Origin: Branchiostoma floridae
Taxonomy: Eukaryota; Chordata; Leptocardii; Amphioxiformes; Branchiostomatidae
Length of the DNA: 64,000 bases
Assembly (NCBI RefSeq): GCF_000003815.2
Contig: NC_049986.1
Coordinates: forward strand, 16,043,485-16,107,484
Reading direction: 5' to 3'
Both the position numbers and the translations under genes were made by a program. Shown here piece by piece: positions 11,391-25,479 of the stretch. The notes under the pieces were generated by a model, which was not told the origin of the DNA, did not search any database, and was given only the letters and a program-made list of their open reading frames with translations. Positions within the stretch are counted from its first letter, which is position 1. Each line of letters starts with the position of its first letter.

Positions 11391-14300
11391 CAGGGACGGG
11401 GTTCGAACCCCGGATCTTTTACCCGTGGACGTTATGCTGCTGCAATTTAGATAGGAGTTCTAAGACTACAGAAAATGAAACGTATACTTTATGTGCAGTG
11501 GAAATACGGAGAAAAGACAAGGAGACGAAGGCATGTGACGGTGGAAGTCGAAGAGTTCGCAGTAGGCACAAGAAAATACAACAGGAAACTTTCGACTTCA
11601 GTTCTGCTCCCCACCACACCGGTTCACGATGACTAACAAGCGTTCATCGGCAGTCAAAAGTCGCAATAATGTCGGGAATCGAACCTAGGACCTTCGTGCT
11701 ACATTTTTCTTCAGACCTCTGGACTCGGGTGGGTAGGAGGAGTGTTTGTTATTTGGACGCAATGCTGCATTTTGATTTGTTAGTAGTCGGACAGACGTGT
11801 TTTTCAGTTGGACCGAATGAGTTGCTAGTCGATGGCTACAGAAGTGTGATTGCGACCGTCTTTCTACCTCCAAGCTGCAATGTCCATGTTTTAATGAGAA
11901 AGTGGAACCATGACTCGCGCCAACAGGGGCTGTGCCGCTCCAATCTGTCGCCTTTTTTTGTAACCCTCAAACAAACCCTCGCCCCCCTCCCCATACCTTT
12001 TGTAGGAGTCGAAATTTGGATTTTTTTAGTGAGAAGTAAAGAGCTCATGAAAAAGGCGTAACGCCGGGGCATACCGGAAGACGATATGGTAGAGTTGTCG
12101 GCAGTGCTGAACGCTACATGGTACGAGAGTTTGTCTTTGCCCGTGTTGTGTATCGGTGCCAGTAAACACTGTGGAATGCAACACTCCGGTTTCTCACGCC
12201 AGCGCCGCTGGCTCTCATCTCAGGAGGCCGGCGGGAATCTCAAGAAAACAGAACATCTCGCCAAACACGCTCTCCCCGGGACAACACAAGGACACTCCCC
12301 ACAAGAACCACACGAACTACAGCAACACAGGAACTCCGGTAAGACTTGTTTCAAACGTTCAGATATCGCTGTGAAGTCGTCGGGATTTTTTCTCTCGGCT
12401 TGTGCGGAAGATGGCCACTGTTGGGAACAAAGCCACTCTCACAACGGTTTGCCCCCTATTCAGGCAAGGGGCTTTCTGCACAGATGGAATAAGAATGCCG
12501 TTGATTTGAATATAGAACGCCTTTCAAAACCCAACATCCCGTCGTTTCCGTGCACACATGCTGGAAACGTGGAGGACTACAACAGTGGAAAGTGGATTCC
12601 AGTCTGAAAATATCGCAGTCGGGGCAACAGGGGGAAGATATCACCTTAGTAGGAATTCGTAGGATTTTTGTCAGGTATTTTAGTGCAACAACCAATGCAT
12701 AAGAACAGAACACTTGTTGGATACACGAAGTGGCCAGGATGCGAAGTTTCACACAAAAATGGACGACCCACAACCCCCGTTGGCGCGCGTTTAAACCCAG
12801 AACTGTAAGTGATTTAGCAGATATACCTACAACTTTGTCTATATGTTCTCATACCTTTATACGTGCCACGCACGGCCATTTTCCCCGGCCAAAGTCACCA
12901 ATTTTGTGTCAACATTCCTTACGTTTGACAAAAAAATGGTCTGAAAACAGCGGTTCGTGTAGATGGATAGATATGTTGACGCTAAATTGTGGCCTTGTTT
13001 CCGTGGGAAATGTTGAGCATGTGAAAATTATTGTGGTCGGTTTACTCAGAGGAAGACTGGTGTTGATTATGAAGTTACTGCCATGCCATACGTGTGTGTT
13101 ACCCCAGCCTGTTCCACAGGGGCTATATTGTTTCCCATCTTGATATGTAAATAGACTTGCCTTTCTAGATGTTCTGTACTATTAATATGATCACCTTGGC
13201 TTTTGTTCAAGTACCGGACTGGTTTCCCTTTACCTTTTGTAGCCGCATTCCGAAGGTTTGGTTTCAAAATCTGACCATAACTCATAATGACGTTTTGAAA
13301 GAAAAATCGTGTACGGACTAGCACGGAACAAAGGGGACGAACTCCTGAAGTATATTTGTGTAGGGTAGTTTTTAAAGCCAGGTAAGGCGAAACCACTCCA
13401 GTTTTTGACAAAGCTGACACTCGGGAAACAACCCCCTCCCTGGAGGATATAGGCGGGCCACACATGGCTGTTATAACATTACACAGAGATGACTGAAAAA
13501 ATGTCAATAATTATGGGGAATAGGGTATTTAAGAAATATTATAACGCCTATATAAATACATATCACCTATAATTTTGAACAAAGTAATTTTATATGAATA
13601 GAGAGATCCACAGATGATGACGTCGAACCGACGAACGAGTATGGCCAAAAGAAATTAAAACCCGTTCCTCGTTAAGCTGAAGTTGTAGCTTCCAATCTCT
13701 TGTCTCAGGTTTTATTGCTTGTCTGTGCTCATTGACAATATCCAAGCAGATGTTGGGAGGCTTAATTTCCATGTTTTCCTTGCTGCCATGTTTGTGATGT
13801 AAACAGGCAGCAAGGATTAGTAAAACGATTTGACATCCCAAACATCTACTTGAAGATTGTTATATTTCGCTATTGAATTGTATACAGGATATTTTCTCTA
13901 GACCCTTCGATTTGTTTGAGAATACAGTAATCTGCATGTTGCGCCACACCTCTCCTAACCATTTCAAGCAATCACTGAATCAGCAAACAAGCTCCCCCTT
14001 ATGTTGTACTGACTCCCCTAGCCCTAGTTGTTTTGCCCGTGTTGTAACGAAGTTTGAGGAGACCATTGTGTTGTTGTATTTTGTGACGGTTTCCCCTTGC
14101 TGACCTCCCTCACCCCAGCCCCCCAAGGGAGCACCTTGTCAATCTCAGGCATGCTGACCTTCTTACTCCCAGTTGACAGAAGGTAGACCCACATATCTCC
14201 GGTTTACACTAGAGTGGGGAGACGTGCAACCGCTAATAAGCGTCTCATGGTTTCACGTTGAAGTAAACTCGCGTTGGGTGCACACATTTCAGTCGTTAGT

Positions 14301-17300
14301 ACAGGAAAGACATCGTTTAAAGTCCTGGTAGGTCCCGGGAGTCTACCTAGCGAGGCCTCCCTACATTAAATGCATGACTACGCCAACAGAATAGAGCTCT
14401 GCCCGGCGAAGGCCCCGGTATGCCAGGTGGTTCGTCGTCCACAATAGAACTTGCCCCCTTTTACCACAGGTATATCCCAGTTTTAAGTCACCTTATTTGC
14501 CCTCTACAATTCGTGAAAACGTCAGCAGTGTCTATTCGTCAAACGACAGTTGCACTAGTAATCGCACGTTTTAAACACAACTTTGTATATACAAAAGCAC
14601 TTCTCTGTATGTCCGGGAAGTTTTAGATATTTCTCTTTCTCCGTCTTCAAACCGCTGCACGCTAAACATGTTAGTCCAAACACTCCTAGGGCCAGTACAT
14701 ATCCCTCAGGCCCCCTAAATAAACTTACATGGCAACTTTCTAAACCCTCGCAAATCCGCCCCAAATACTTGCTCAGAATCACCCGGAGTGCCTCGCTACG
14801 GGTCACATTAGACCATGAGATAGGTCGCGCTGTCCCTGCATATCCTATACTAGTCCTCGGCATCTGGTAGTTTTAAGGCTAATGGAATAGCGCGGATTTA
14901 TAGGATGCATGGGAAAAGAACGCCGAGTACGGACTGCTTAGAATACCAGCAGTCCCCTGCGCTATCTGCACACATTATTAACCCTTCCACGCTAAACTTA
15001 AAATGTCAACCAAGCGAGCTGCCTGTCAATACCCAGCTGTCAATCGCAGGAGATACCGTTGTTTATTGTAGATATGCTGTCCACTGTACACACTCTACAC
15101 AATCCGGCTTCAGATCATTGTTCTCGCCGCTGAAAGCGCTCTTTGTTCGGCGCAGGAGTCCCCGCAGAAAGTAGACTGAAAGGTTGGGGCTGGGGTTCAC
15201 TCAGACTAGAGCCGCTTCAGGTACTCTTCACGTATTCTTCAACCTATTCAGTATCTCAGACAACAACCGACACTTTAAAACATCCCTATAAAGCGATAAA
15301 GACACCCCCGTACCACTCGGTCAATGGACTTTGAGTTTGATAAACTTGTGAAGTCTATAACCTCCAGAGCTGGAGACTTAGGTGGGGGTAATTATACTTG
15401 GTTAGTCAATTGGCACTCCAAAACAGTGTTTTTCCTTGTAGTAAAAAATTATAACAAAAAACAGACGACTTTTTATTTATTTATATATTTGTGACGCTAC
15501 AAGAAATACAGATGAGAGATGCAAGACTGGATTCTGTTTACGTGTTTCGCCCCTGACTGAATATTCATGTTGAGTGACTGGATGTCAAGGTCGCCAGGCG
15601 CAGGGTCTCAGGGCTTCTGTGTTGAATGGTTGCAAAGGTCTCCCGTTTCTGCAACGCGACACCAAACACTCAAGGCATCAAGGCGCTCATCATATATATA
15701 CCAAGCCAAGGGTTCAGAATTCCTGCCGCTAACGTCGTAAATATAGTAGGAGAAAACGCGGCATTCGTGTGTGTAACGTTATACATTTATGTATATCATC
15801 CGCAGATTAACACGATCGAGAAATTCCGAGCTGACCGCACGTTCCCGCGTTTGGTGTAAATCCGATAAATCTCATAAATCAGTGAATATGACGTTTGGGG
15901 TCAAAGAGACAGGAAAGAATCATACCGAGAAGAAAGTCCGGGAAATAAGGAGAGAATTAGCGGTCAAGTTCACAGCTTTGATCTTTTGCTTCGATCTTAA
16001 GTAGATTCTAGTCATGGACGTGTTGAATTTCGTAGTTGTTCGAACTTACTTGTCTTCTAAGATCTTAAAGGCCCGTCGGCTACTGTCCAAAATGTTGCGT
16101 TTTACTGTCTGATTCTAGTCCATCATCTAATAAATGAATAAAAGACAGATTTCTATGAAAAAGAAGTAAACGTCTCAGAATTACTCCTGGAATTGGCTTC
16201 TTCCAGTCCCTTTTGAAAGAAAGACGAAAACTTACAAGTGTCGAAATTGGGAGCAGGAGGTTGATACACCCCTTCGTGCGAGAAACCGATTTAAAAGTAC
16301 TTAGTATCTCTAAGATTGAGTAGTACAGGACATAACACTCTTACGTGTGTGAATCAGTTATGACATGTGTTCATTTGTTCGCAGCAACACCACTATGATA
16401 GGTCTCTGCTCTTTACGTGTCATTTCTTACCGTGCCCCTGTCATCTCTAGTTAGGTGGTAGCCTGAGTGCCCACCTAGAAAATCGGAGAGATTTCGGGGT
16501 ACTTGAGACCAGGGTGTGTACTCTAACGTCCCCAGGATGATGCCCTGGCTTTTCCCAAGAGCACGTTTCATTACCATAGGCCTAGTTTTCTCAACGTTCA
16601 TTCCCACGGGAAAATACACAGAGGATAGTGCTCTTGTACGTATGCTGCAACTGCACTGAAATGAGTTGTACTGGTTGTCTATAGTTCATCAATAAAGTAC
16701 GCGCGACCAGTGCCTATTGTAGATCGCACCCCCTGTGGTAGAATCTATATTTGATGATCTTTGCATCAATTTATGGAGTAAAGGTAAGTTGTGTCCAATA
16801 GTGGCAGCCAATAGTCTGAATGTGTGATAGAACCTCACACTTTGTAAGGTGTTGTATAAAACCATATGGTAAATAAAAGAAATCATAGTAGTTATTACTA
16901 TACTCTATAGCATATATACAGTATAACGTTTCATCTGTATGTTACACGTATTACGTTATCTACAACAGCTATTCTTCGAATTTTCTGGAAGCATGTCATC
17001 GTAAGGAGGGTTTCAAGATGTCTTGGAGGGATTCTAGTCATTCTAGGTCAGACAGCGTTTTCTTACGCTCCGTTGCCGACGGATTCTCCTTTCATTTCCA
17101 AGTAAACCTCCTCTTCCAACCGGGATGGCAGCCAGCCAGCTTTACTCCCACAGCGCCCCCTAGAGACGGAAGAAGTCCACTGCAGGGCCGTCTTTCGTCC
17201 CGACGGACCGTGTTTACCATAGCAACGGTCGAACGGCAAGCCCCAAGTTCGAACTGTCGTCCGCTGACGAGAGCTTTCACCGGCTCGTAAATCAAGCTTG

Positions 17301-18104
17301 GTTTCGTTTTGGCGCCATGGTGATGTTTTTTTTTTTAATGGCGCAGTGCCAAGGTGCGGTTATAAAGGGTTAAGGGCGAGACGCAAAGTAACAAGAACAG
17401 GGGGAGGGTTTAATGAAGGTCATGGCTGAAGGTCACGTGCTGACAATTAGACTTGAACGTCATGGAAGTTAGTGAAATCAGTAGGTGGGTTTGGGAGGTG
17501 AGAGGGTAACGATATCAGTATGGATAAAGAAAAAAAAAAACGTTACATTACACCAGTTTGTTTAAAAAGACATACTATTGTTTCAACCAGAAACACGTTT
17601 GTGATAGTTCAACGCCTATGTTTTTGGGGTGGGTCAAAAAGAAACAAATTTATATCGATTTAGATGCCAGGCTGCTACATGCATTCATGTTCTTTGAACT
17701 TAATTTTCTTTCTTCACGCCGATTAAGTCTTCAGGGCGTAATAAAACAACAAAGAAGAAGAAGAAAAGACGCCGACAAACTCCACCGAGGTTTCCCCAGA
17801 AGCCTGGGGTTCAAGGTTAAGTAGAGGCGGTGAGAGGACCCGCCGTGGTTGGAAAACAAGTCCCGCTCGTTGTGACGTTTCGCCTCTTCGATTTAGTCTA
17901 CATGGACGGCCGGAGACAAAATAGACTCGGGACAAACCTCCATATATACGCACACGCTGCAAACCGCCACCTTCTCGTCACTTTAATAAGACACTTCTGT
18001 TTAAACTAAAGATCAGGATCTAACCCACGGACTTATCCCAAAGCAGGCCGCTTTCTTAGAACTACAATCTAAATACCCGGAATCAAAGTACACTCTTAGG
18101 GGAA
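11391..18104. other. NRARP 3' flank and gene-free sequence
   Basis: The NRARP 3' UTR must begin here, but no AATAAA is seen close to the stop. A frame of 173 codons at 12086-12607 has no recognised domain. CSL-type sites lie at 12190, 13002 and 16601. I see no exon or RNA gene. Confidence 0.45.
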
Positions 18105-18255
18105 TACTCCGCCAAGCAGAGGATACTACTATGCGCCGGCTTGTTTTAAAACTTCCTTTATGCGTTTTATCGGGCTTTCTACCAGTAATTCGTACGACAA
18201 AAAGAAAACCTGAAAACTTAGAAATCCCATAAATACATCCAAGTAAGCCAGAGTC
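18105..18255. mobile_element. MITE family 2, copy e, truncated
   Basis: The left end tactccgccaagcagaggat and the inner phrase gcgttttatcgggctttcta are recognisable. The right end is missing or too diverged. Confidence 0.55.
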
Positions 18256-20460
18256 TATTCACTCAGGCGTCGACAGTATACGTACGGGGGAGCGTATTGC
18301 TGACAAAACTTTTTAACTACTCAGAAATGTTTTCTGTCCGACGATTTCACGTGTGCAGACACACCTATTTGTGACCTGCGGTGGTGCTAGAATGATTCCT
18401 TTAGCTCCTTTTCTAAGTAACGTGAAAGGGTAAACAGCTTTGACGCAACTGCAAGCCATGGTCACCTCGTGTCAGTGAACCTGTCTAGTCTGCTGTAGCT
18501 CACACGTTATATCAAGAAGCGGGAAGGCACAAATAACAGCGTCACTCTACAGTGTAGACTTCTGCAGGACATATGTACAACTATCGCAAGAATACCCTCG
18601 GTTAGGGCGCGGTCACATCTCACATAGGGCGTGCGATCTTTGTACGATCGCTAATTTCGGGAATTTTCTGGCACAGCCATGCATGTGTCCTACAAAGTCT
18701 AGTTGTCTTGCTACACAAAAAGCTGTTTTTAATCCCATGTCGGTGGTTGGTTTTGCCACGGCCTGCTGGACAACTCTATGGCATCAAAATCCTACTACGA
18801 TCGCACGACCTGTGTGACCGCTCCCCAAGTGATCGCACGACAAGCGCACGACGTATGTGACTGATCCGCGAACCCTTGTGCCATTCCAAGAACGTTGTCC
18901 CAGCCCGCCGCCCCACTACAGACGTGGACGCCACACAGAGAAGAATCCCCCTCCGGGGATCCCCGGCATGGAATGTTCTGTCGGACACGCTAAACGTGAA
19001 CTGTGGTACCCGGGTCAAGGTCTCGCTTTCTCACGTTCAAGACCAGCAGTCTCGGCTTTCAACGGCGCTACAGAACAAGGTACTGAAGCCGTGTCGAGCA
19101 CTGTTCAACCAGAGGTTGAAAATAAAAGGGGAAATTAATACCTATTTATCATCACAGGTAAATTTAAAAGCTTTACATGGTAACTGTTACATGTGCTTTT
19201 TAGAAATAATAAATTTCACACGACTGTGTTTTCTGACCAAAAGTTAGTATGGTGTAGATTGCTCTGTTTTTGCTCTTTATTCGGCTACCTACTAGAAGAT
19301 TACACGTTCATGCAGCAATGACGTCTACAATGACGTCCGTGTTGCCATACAATGAGGTGGTGTTCTACCTTACTACGTATGCAAAGAAATAGCTACAGAA
19401 AATCGTCCTTGGCCACACAATGTTTTATAGATCCAGTGCAGTGGACCTTACTCACGGCCTTGCGCACGTTTACCGTATCGCTTTGACTGTGAACAGACAG
19501 GAAACGTAGTTCTTTTCGGCGTTAAGGAAGTAGAGAATAAGGATTGTTTCCTCACATCCTACCAACTCTTCTTCCCGACATGCTATGACAAGTATGTCAC
19601 CTGGCGTGACCTCAGAGCACTTTGCTAGTATTTGGTGTGGGGAGGGGGGCGTGTCTGTGACGGAGTACCGTCACGGGTCCGCGCCTCCGGGCCACACCTG
19701 GCCACCACGGAATCAATCGTCCTAACGGACTGTCAATCATTTTCTGGTCAATGGTTGTACGGACGTTGCGCTTTAGAAGACAATTTCTATTGAAAATCAG
19801 TTTTGATTTGTTGTAGGATGAATCATTGTGGTGTAAGAATAAGAATGAAGAAGAACCTATGAAGTGCATACTTCGTTAGACACCCAGGTAATAAGATATG
19901 CCCAATAGTAGTTACACATGCAGCTTGGACATGGTCAGACGTTTTAGATGGCATCCACTATCCTTTGACAGTGACACTGGGAGATAACTATATAGCGCTT
20001 AAGTACATGGTGACCTTTATTGACACAAGAAAAGTTCAGTGACTTTCGTAAGGTCTACTACAACTATATAAATGTACATACATGAAAACATGTGGATACG
20101 AAATGAGTAACACACATGTATATTAAAAGATCAACATGTTGAGTATATATGTACTCAACCCACTATGTATCAGTATGTAGTGTTTCAGGTTTTGGTGTTT
20201 TACATCCATCAGGCATTTGTGTATACAATAAAGATATTTACATATATTGTCATCACGGTCAAGTTGTTGTTCAGCATCCCATGACCATGTCCCGGGACGG
20301 ACGCTTGTGACGGTCCGCCAGTCGTGACGTCCTTTCAAGTACCAACTGTATGCACTAAGTGGACGATGGATGGAGTAGATACACAAAAGTGGCCTCCATC
20401 AGGTCTTCCCAGCCAGGGAACTGTACAATTCGGTAAAGGGGGAGAATATTGGTCAGAAGC
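18256..20460. other. Non-coding, nothing recognised
   Basis: Only short frames (at most 123 codons), with no domain and no clear repeat. Confidence 0.45.
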
Positions 20461-20625
20461 TAATCTCCAAGCAGATCCTACAATGGCATAAGATAGTACC
20501 AAACTGGCCAAAGAGTGTAGTCAGCCTATAGGTGCCCATTTGCCTCATAGCGAAACGCACTCCTAAGCCGGCTTCACTCCTCTGCCAGCTTTTGATACTA
20601 TTTTATGCTACCGTAGGATCTGCTT
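20461..20625. mobile_element. MITE family 1, copy b
   Basis: It has the taatctccaagcagatccta left end, the paired agtatcaaaagct-type core (gatagtaccaaactggcc), and a right end that breaks off at taggatctgctt. The next bases (gcttgcccgcgggc) replace the normal end, so no target duplication can be read. Confidence 0.8.
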
Positions 20626-20652
20626 GCTTGCCCGCGGGCAGGTTGATATTTC

Positions 20653-20856
20653 TACTCTCCAGATAGAGGGTCGAATCCTACTGTTGACGTGTTTTATGCG
20701 TTTTTGTCGAGCTTTCTATTTTGTGTTGTTTTCTTTATGTCTTCCTTTGGCAGGTAATCAGGTAGACAGAAAGAAACAGCACAAAATAGACAGCCAGATC
20801 ATAAAAAAGCCTAAAATACGTCAAAGTAGTCGGAACCGAACCTCTGCTTGGAGAGT
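20653..20856. mobile_element. MITE family 2, copy f
   Basis: Left end tactctccagatagagggtc and right end gaaccgaacctctgcttgga pair, as do gcgtttttgtcgagctttct and its partner. It starts about 28 bp after the broken end of MITE family 1 copy b, so two related elements sit side by side. Confidence 0.75.
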
Positions 20857-20941
20857 TGACATTTTCTCCTCCGGCCAGTGAAACCCTGTGGTGGCCAAAC
20901 TCCGCTGGTGAATATTCTATCCAATCCATATATCAGTGAAA

Positions 20942-21172
20942 CCCCATGCATTCCGCTAGGTTGGCGACCTCGCCGCGACCGCATTGCGACCTAGAATTTG
21001 ACAGAGCGCTCAACGCCCCAAAGGCCTTGTGTGTTTTGTTGTCTTTTCTTTCATACTTTTACACTATGCATGCTATTCCAACTATGAAATCAATGAGGTT
21101 GATGAAATCAAGGATTTTGCAAATCCATTAGGTCGTAGTGAGGTCGCAGCGCCATCGGCGTCCAGTGAAATA
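20942..21172. mobile_element. MITE family 4, copy a
   Basis: Ends ccccatgcattccgctagg and the diverged tccagtgaaatag pair loosely; inside, ttggcgacctcgccgcgacc pairs with ggtcgtagtgaggtcgcagc. It shares the internal phrase tgacagagcgctcaac with 29561-29614. Confidence 0.6.
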
Positions 21173-23525
21173 GTCTACTGTTGGATATCTGACCTGCAGC
21201 TCGTTATTGGGTGGTTTTGTCCCGGCAGCTCCCCCGGGTACAGAGGGCATGCCCGCCACACGCACACGGACCCACCCCCAGGACCCTGGTCACGGGAGCA
21301 CAGGCTCTTTCACCTTTCTCTGTCCGTTAGAAATTACCTATTGTCCCCTTTACCACTCACACATTCCTGGTGTAGCTACCAGAACAATACGCATCACCAG
21401 ACAATGGGGAGAGCTCCAAATTTCGGTTTGTAAGTTGAATTCGATTGGGTCAATTTTCCGCATGTTTTTGTCCGGATGGAGTGTTTGCTGCGCGGTGAGT
21501 GGCCACCCTTGGTCCATTCAGTTCCACTTGGCGTTTTGGAAATTGCCATTGTCCTGGGCGCAAGGTCCGCACATTCCAGCCACAATACGCTACACAACAA
21601 TGGCAACAATGCCTTTCGTTCCGCATTGTGCAAAAATCCCAGCTATTTCCGCTTTTCACCACAGGACAATATTTTTTTGGAATCATAAACCGCATTGTAT
21701 GATATCTACCTGCTGACGAGAAATTAAAGCAGTTCTAATTCATTGGAAAATCGGGTCACACAGAAATACTCTTTATCTTTTCTAAGTAGTTAGCGTTTGA
21801 CATAAGTCTAAGACTGGGAAACCAAAGGTTCATATTTCAACTTGTCCTGTTGCTATACGACCTAGAATCTAGATGCTATCATTGTCCATCATCAAGGGCA
21901 TGGCATGCACTCAAGTTTTACAACTTATATTTACAGCACCACTTAACATAACTCTGTCACAGGCGTTCGTCCAATGCCATACCTAGAAACATTAGTAACA
22001 GAATGGATATAGAAAAATGATTCAATTAAGTCGGTTTAGTATCATATGTCTTCTAACCTAATATGTCAAATCTTTCAGTTACTTTTGAACATGGAAAGTT
22101 TGTTTGGAAGTTTCATCTTTGGTTCTGTCTGCCGCTCTTTTCCCTTTCTCCTCTTAAGAACCAAGCAGGGACTAACTGTGAATTCCTCAGCGTAAATCTT
22201 TTTATAGAACCCGTCCGAGAGGTCAGCGGTGACCGTGCCCCTGTGTCGGGCCAGTGTTCCCGCCATTGTGCCTTTACATGGCATGTCATTCACGGACATT
22301 AACCTCCAATTGTGGCCCGACACTGCGGGTCCCGGCCGGCCCTTCAGGAGCCGCGTCATGTCCGCTCCGCCATTGTCCGTCCACTCGACGCGTTTCCACT
22401 CTCATTGAAAACGATAGAAAAACTTTTCCCGCCAAAAACCAACACACGACACTTCTTCCTTCAGAACGTGTTAAAGGGTACTTGTTACATTTTTGACACG
22501 TCGAGAAGATGTGGAGATGACGACTACGTAAACTCGCAACATTATCTGCTCTTGGCGTCGTCCGTGCCCTGCCCATCAATTCTTATTCCCGCCCGAACCC
22601 CGCAGACGACACTCTGAGGAAAATTTGTGTGATTCGATCTTTTTTTCATCCTCCCGTCAAATCAGTAACGCCACCAAGGCGGTAACAAAGGGGGTTCTTA
22701 AGACATTGTGAAGACTGTCTGAAGAATGTCACATTAAGGGCCAGTGGTCGCAGGTTTGATTGATCTTAACTGTCCTTGCGACCTGGTTCTACTCGCCCCC
22801 TATTGTTCCATCCTTTACACACGTTCGTCTCGGTGAGGACCTGTCACGCCATTCCTGGGAGGTTCAGAAGAAAGACTGATGAATGGAGGCAGAATAAACA
22901 GCCTCACTCTGTTCCGAGGACAGTTAGAAGACCTTTTGGGCTCCGAGGAGAACAAGAAAAGAAAGGGACAAAGACGTGGTGCTCATGGAAAACTGATCTG
23001 AGGCGCGTTGTTCATGGGAAAATGGCGAGGATGGAGTTTCAAAGGGAGGAGACAAAAATACATCAGCTTAGTTTGATAAAAAAGAAAAAACTTAAGTTGG
23101 TTCTATTCTCTACAATTAATTATCAGCAATACTCTAACCACTGTTACTTCAGGGAGAAGCGAAAATTAAGTTTGTACCGTAAGACAAACTTAGAAGGAAG
23201 ACGTGTTCTTAAATGGAAGGGACAGTTTTAAGACCTTTTGTCCAAGTTTCGATAAAATGCACCATTGTCCCAGATGTGGCTGATCTAGGTCTGATCGTTC
23301 TTTCTCTTTAGAATTTGATTTACCCACCAAAAACGGTTTCATCTATTGCTTTTTTTTAATAAGGTGGAAATGGGAAATGGGATATGAGGCATTCGGGAAA
23401 AGGGAAGCTGAACCATTACTTTCCAAGTGAACTGTTCTGAAATCTGCGGACTTTTTTTGACAACAACAATTTTGCGGAGTGACAGTCTAAAAATAACGTT
23501 TTTATGTCAATGTTTATTTGACCCC
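21173..23525. other. Non-coding, nothing recognised
   Basis: Overlapping short frames at 21.2-22.6 kb on both strands (up to 169 codons) show no family resemblance and no consistent splice structure. Confidence 0.4.
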
Positions 23526-23534
23526 CCTCCACCA

Positions 23535-23908
23535 TAGCCTCTACCAGGCTCCCCAGGTCACTGAAAGAATAGTAGAAATTGGCCAAATAGACAGAAAACA
23601 CACCAGAGGAGTTAGTTGGCCGTGGAGTACAGTCTGCGACCTCAGGTGTGTTTTTTGTCTATTTGGCCAATTTCTATTATTTTTCTAGCGGCCTGGGGAG
23701 CCTGGTAGAGGCTAATATCCAAGCAGATCCTACGGTAGTGTAAGATAGTATCAAAAGCTGGCAGAGGAGTGAAGCCGGCTTAGGAGTGTGTTTTTAATAG
23801 TTGTTCTAGCCGATTGGGGGCAGATTCTACAAGGCAAATGGACATCTTTTGGCTGACCACACTACCTTGTGCCATTGTAGGATCTGCTTGGAGATTAGGT
23901 AGAGGCTA
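23535..23908. mobile_element. MITE family 3, copy a, split by MITE family 1
   Basis: Ends tagcctctaccaggctcc and ggagcctggtagaggcta pair; the inner gtagaaattggccaaatag pairs with ctatttggccaatttctat. Removing family 1 copy c (23713-23897) and one GGTAGAGGC restores a complete end. Flanks are then CCTCCACCA (23526-23534) and CCTCCAGCA (23909-23917), a 9-bp target duplication with one change. Confidence 0.85.
23713..23897. mobile_element. MITE family 1, copy c, inserted into family 3
   Basis: The 185-bp element runs from taatatccaagcagatccta to ctgcttggagatta. It is flanked by a perfect 9-bp duplication GGTAGAGGC (23704-23712 and 23898-23906). That duplication is itself part of the terminal repeat of the family 3 element, so this copy is the later insertion. 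Confidence 0.88.
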
Positions 23909-24589
23909 CCTCCAGCATCCTTCCTAGCCAGCCCTCAGTGCCATCAGTCATGGCGTCCTGAGATGAAGAATATGTTTGCTGTCCGCTGGCTGGGTCTGAA
24001 TGGATGGAGTGGATCTCCCCAGAGACTCCTCACAGTGATGGAACGACATGTCACGCATTCCGACACACAGCCCTCTCTTCAGGAGGTCGTGATTTTGACC
24101 GTGCCACGTTGAAACGCCCCCCAAACAGAAATGCACTGAATAATTCATCATTGTATTTTTGAAATGGGCTAATCCTTCAGGCATATCTTGCCGTTATATG
24201 CCGTCTTTTTCTATTTAATTGCTGGGGAGGCCGATAGAAAAATTAAGGCATATAAGGAAAAGGTCATGATTTTCCTCACCAAGCTCTGCTTGGAAAGTGC
24301 TTGGTAGGAGCACATACCGATTGTCTTCCTCTCGTAATTGTCAAGAACGTTTCACAGTCTGAATCTCAGATACTTTAACCCCTTTGTGAAAAATCTATGA
24401 CTATGGAATGTACACTGTAAATTAACGATACTTCAGGCCATTTATGTCCGCCTAATGCTAATAACGTTCTTTGATTTGGAAAGAAATGATAATTGCCTGA
24501 CGTTTTGCTGTGGTCCCAACTCTAGATTATATAAATGCCTCCAACTTCAACACATATATTTCCAACAGGTACATAAGCCTGTGAAAAAT

Positions 24590-25460
24590 GGTACAGAGCT
24601 AAAGCCCATTGTTCACCGTGCCACTTAATTAAGAACAATTATCGCATCATACATCATTACCTCATTAAAGTAAGATAAAGTCATGAAAAGAAACCAATTT
24701 AAAGAAGCATATGTTTGCTATCTAATACTCAATCCACTTTAAAAATGTGCGACACAACTGGGAACAATCATCCAATCACTCATCATTACCCCATTAAACT
24801 AAGATAAAATCATTAAAGAATGGAAATCAAAGAACTATAAAGAACTGCCATCTGATTCAACCTTTAAAAACTGTGCATGACTATAGCCTGTGCTTCACTG
24901 CGTAACTGAACAATTACCATACTATCTCATTAAACTAAGATTAAAATTTGAATTTAAAAAAACGTGCTCGCTATCTAATACTTCAACCTCTTAGACCTAT
25001 GCATAACTAAAACCCGTGTTTCATTGTACAACTCAATTGAGAACAGTTATAGCATTATTTATCATGATTCCCTCATCAAATGAAGACAAGCCCATGAGAA
25101 GAATGCGTCATCAAGACCTATCCACATACTAATAACTAAATATCAATACAACCCTTCAATACAATAATGCCTTCTCGAGTTATGCTGTCCATCCACAAAC
25201 GTACACACAAACATGCACACGCACACACAAACACTACCGACAACATAACCTTCTAGCGAAGGTAAGGAATACTAAGAAAAAATAACATTAGCTTGCTATC
25301 AAAACTTCAACCTTTTAAACCTGTACGAAACCAAAGCCCATGGCTCATTGCACAACTCGATTGAGAACAATTATCACATGATCCATCATTGCCTCATTAA
25401 ACTCAAATGAAGTCATGAGAAGAGACAAAGACCCATATGTGCGCTGTCTGATACATCAGA
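24590..25460. repeat. Diverged tandem repeat, units of about 130-145 bp
   Basis: The phrase cctcattaaactaagataaa recurs, with changes, near 24660, 24790, 24925, 25067 and 25391. Around it are acaactcaattgagaacaat and gctatctaatacttcaacc. The last interval (~324) includes an insertion with an (AC)n-like stretch near 25200. Old and non-coding. Confidence 0.75.
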
Positions 25461-25479
25461 TAACGCTCATCTCCTGGGG

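Noticed and set aside
11395..11425. Perfect tRNA T-arm/B-box-like hairpin (gggttcgaacccc) after the NRARP stop
   Set aside because: No A-box, D-arm or acceptor stem can be formed upstream, since that sequence is NRARP coding.
11668..11705. Minus-strand tRNA-like B-box (ggttcgattcccgac)
   Set aside because: The T-stem does not pair and no other arms are found; at most a SINE remnant.
16601..16614. TTCCCACGGGAAAA read as an overlapping pair of CSL sites
   Set aside because: Only the plus-strand TTCCCACG fits; the reverse half (CACGGGAA) does not match the consensus.
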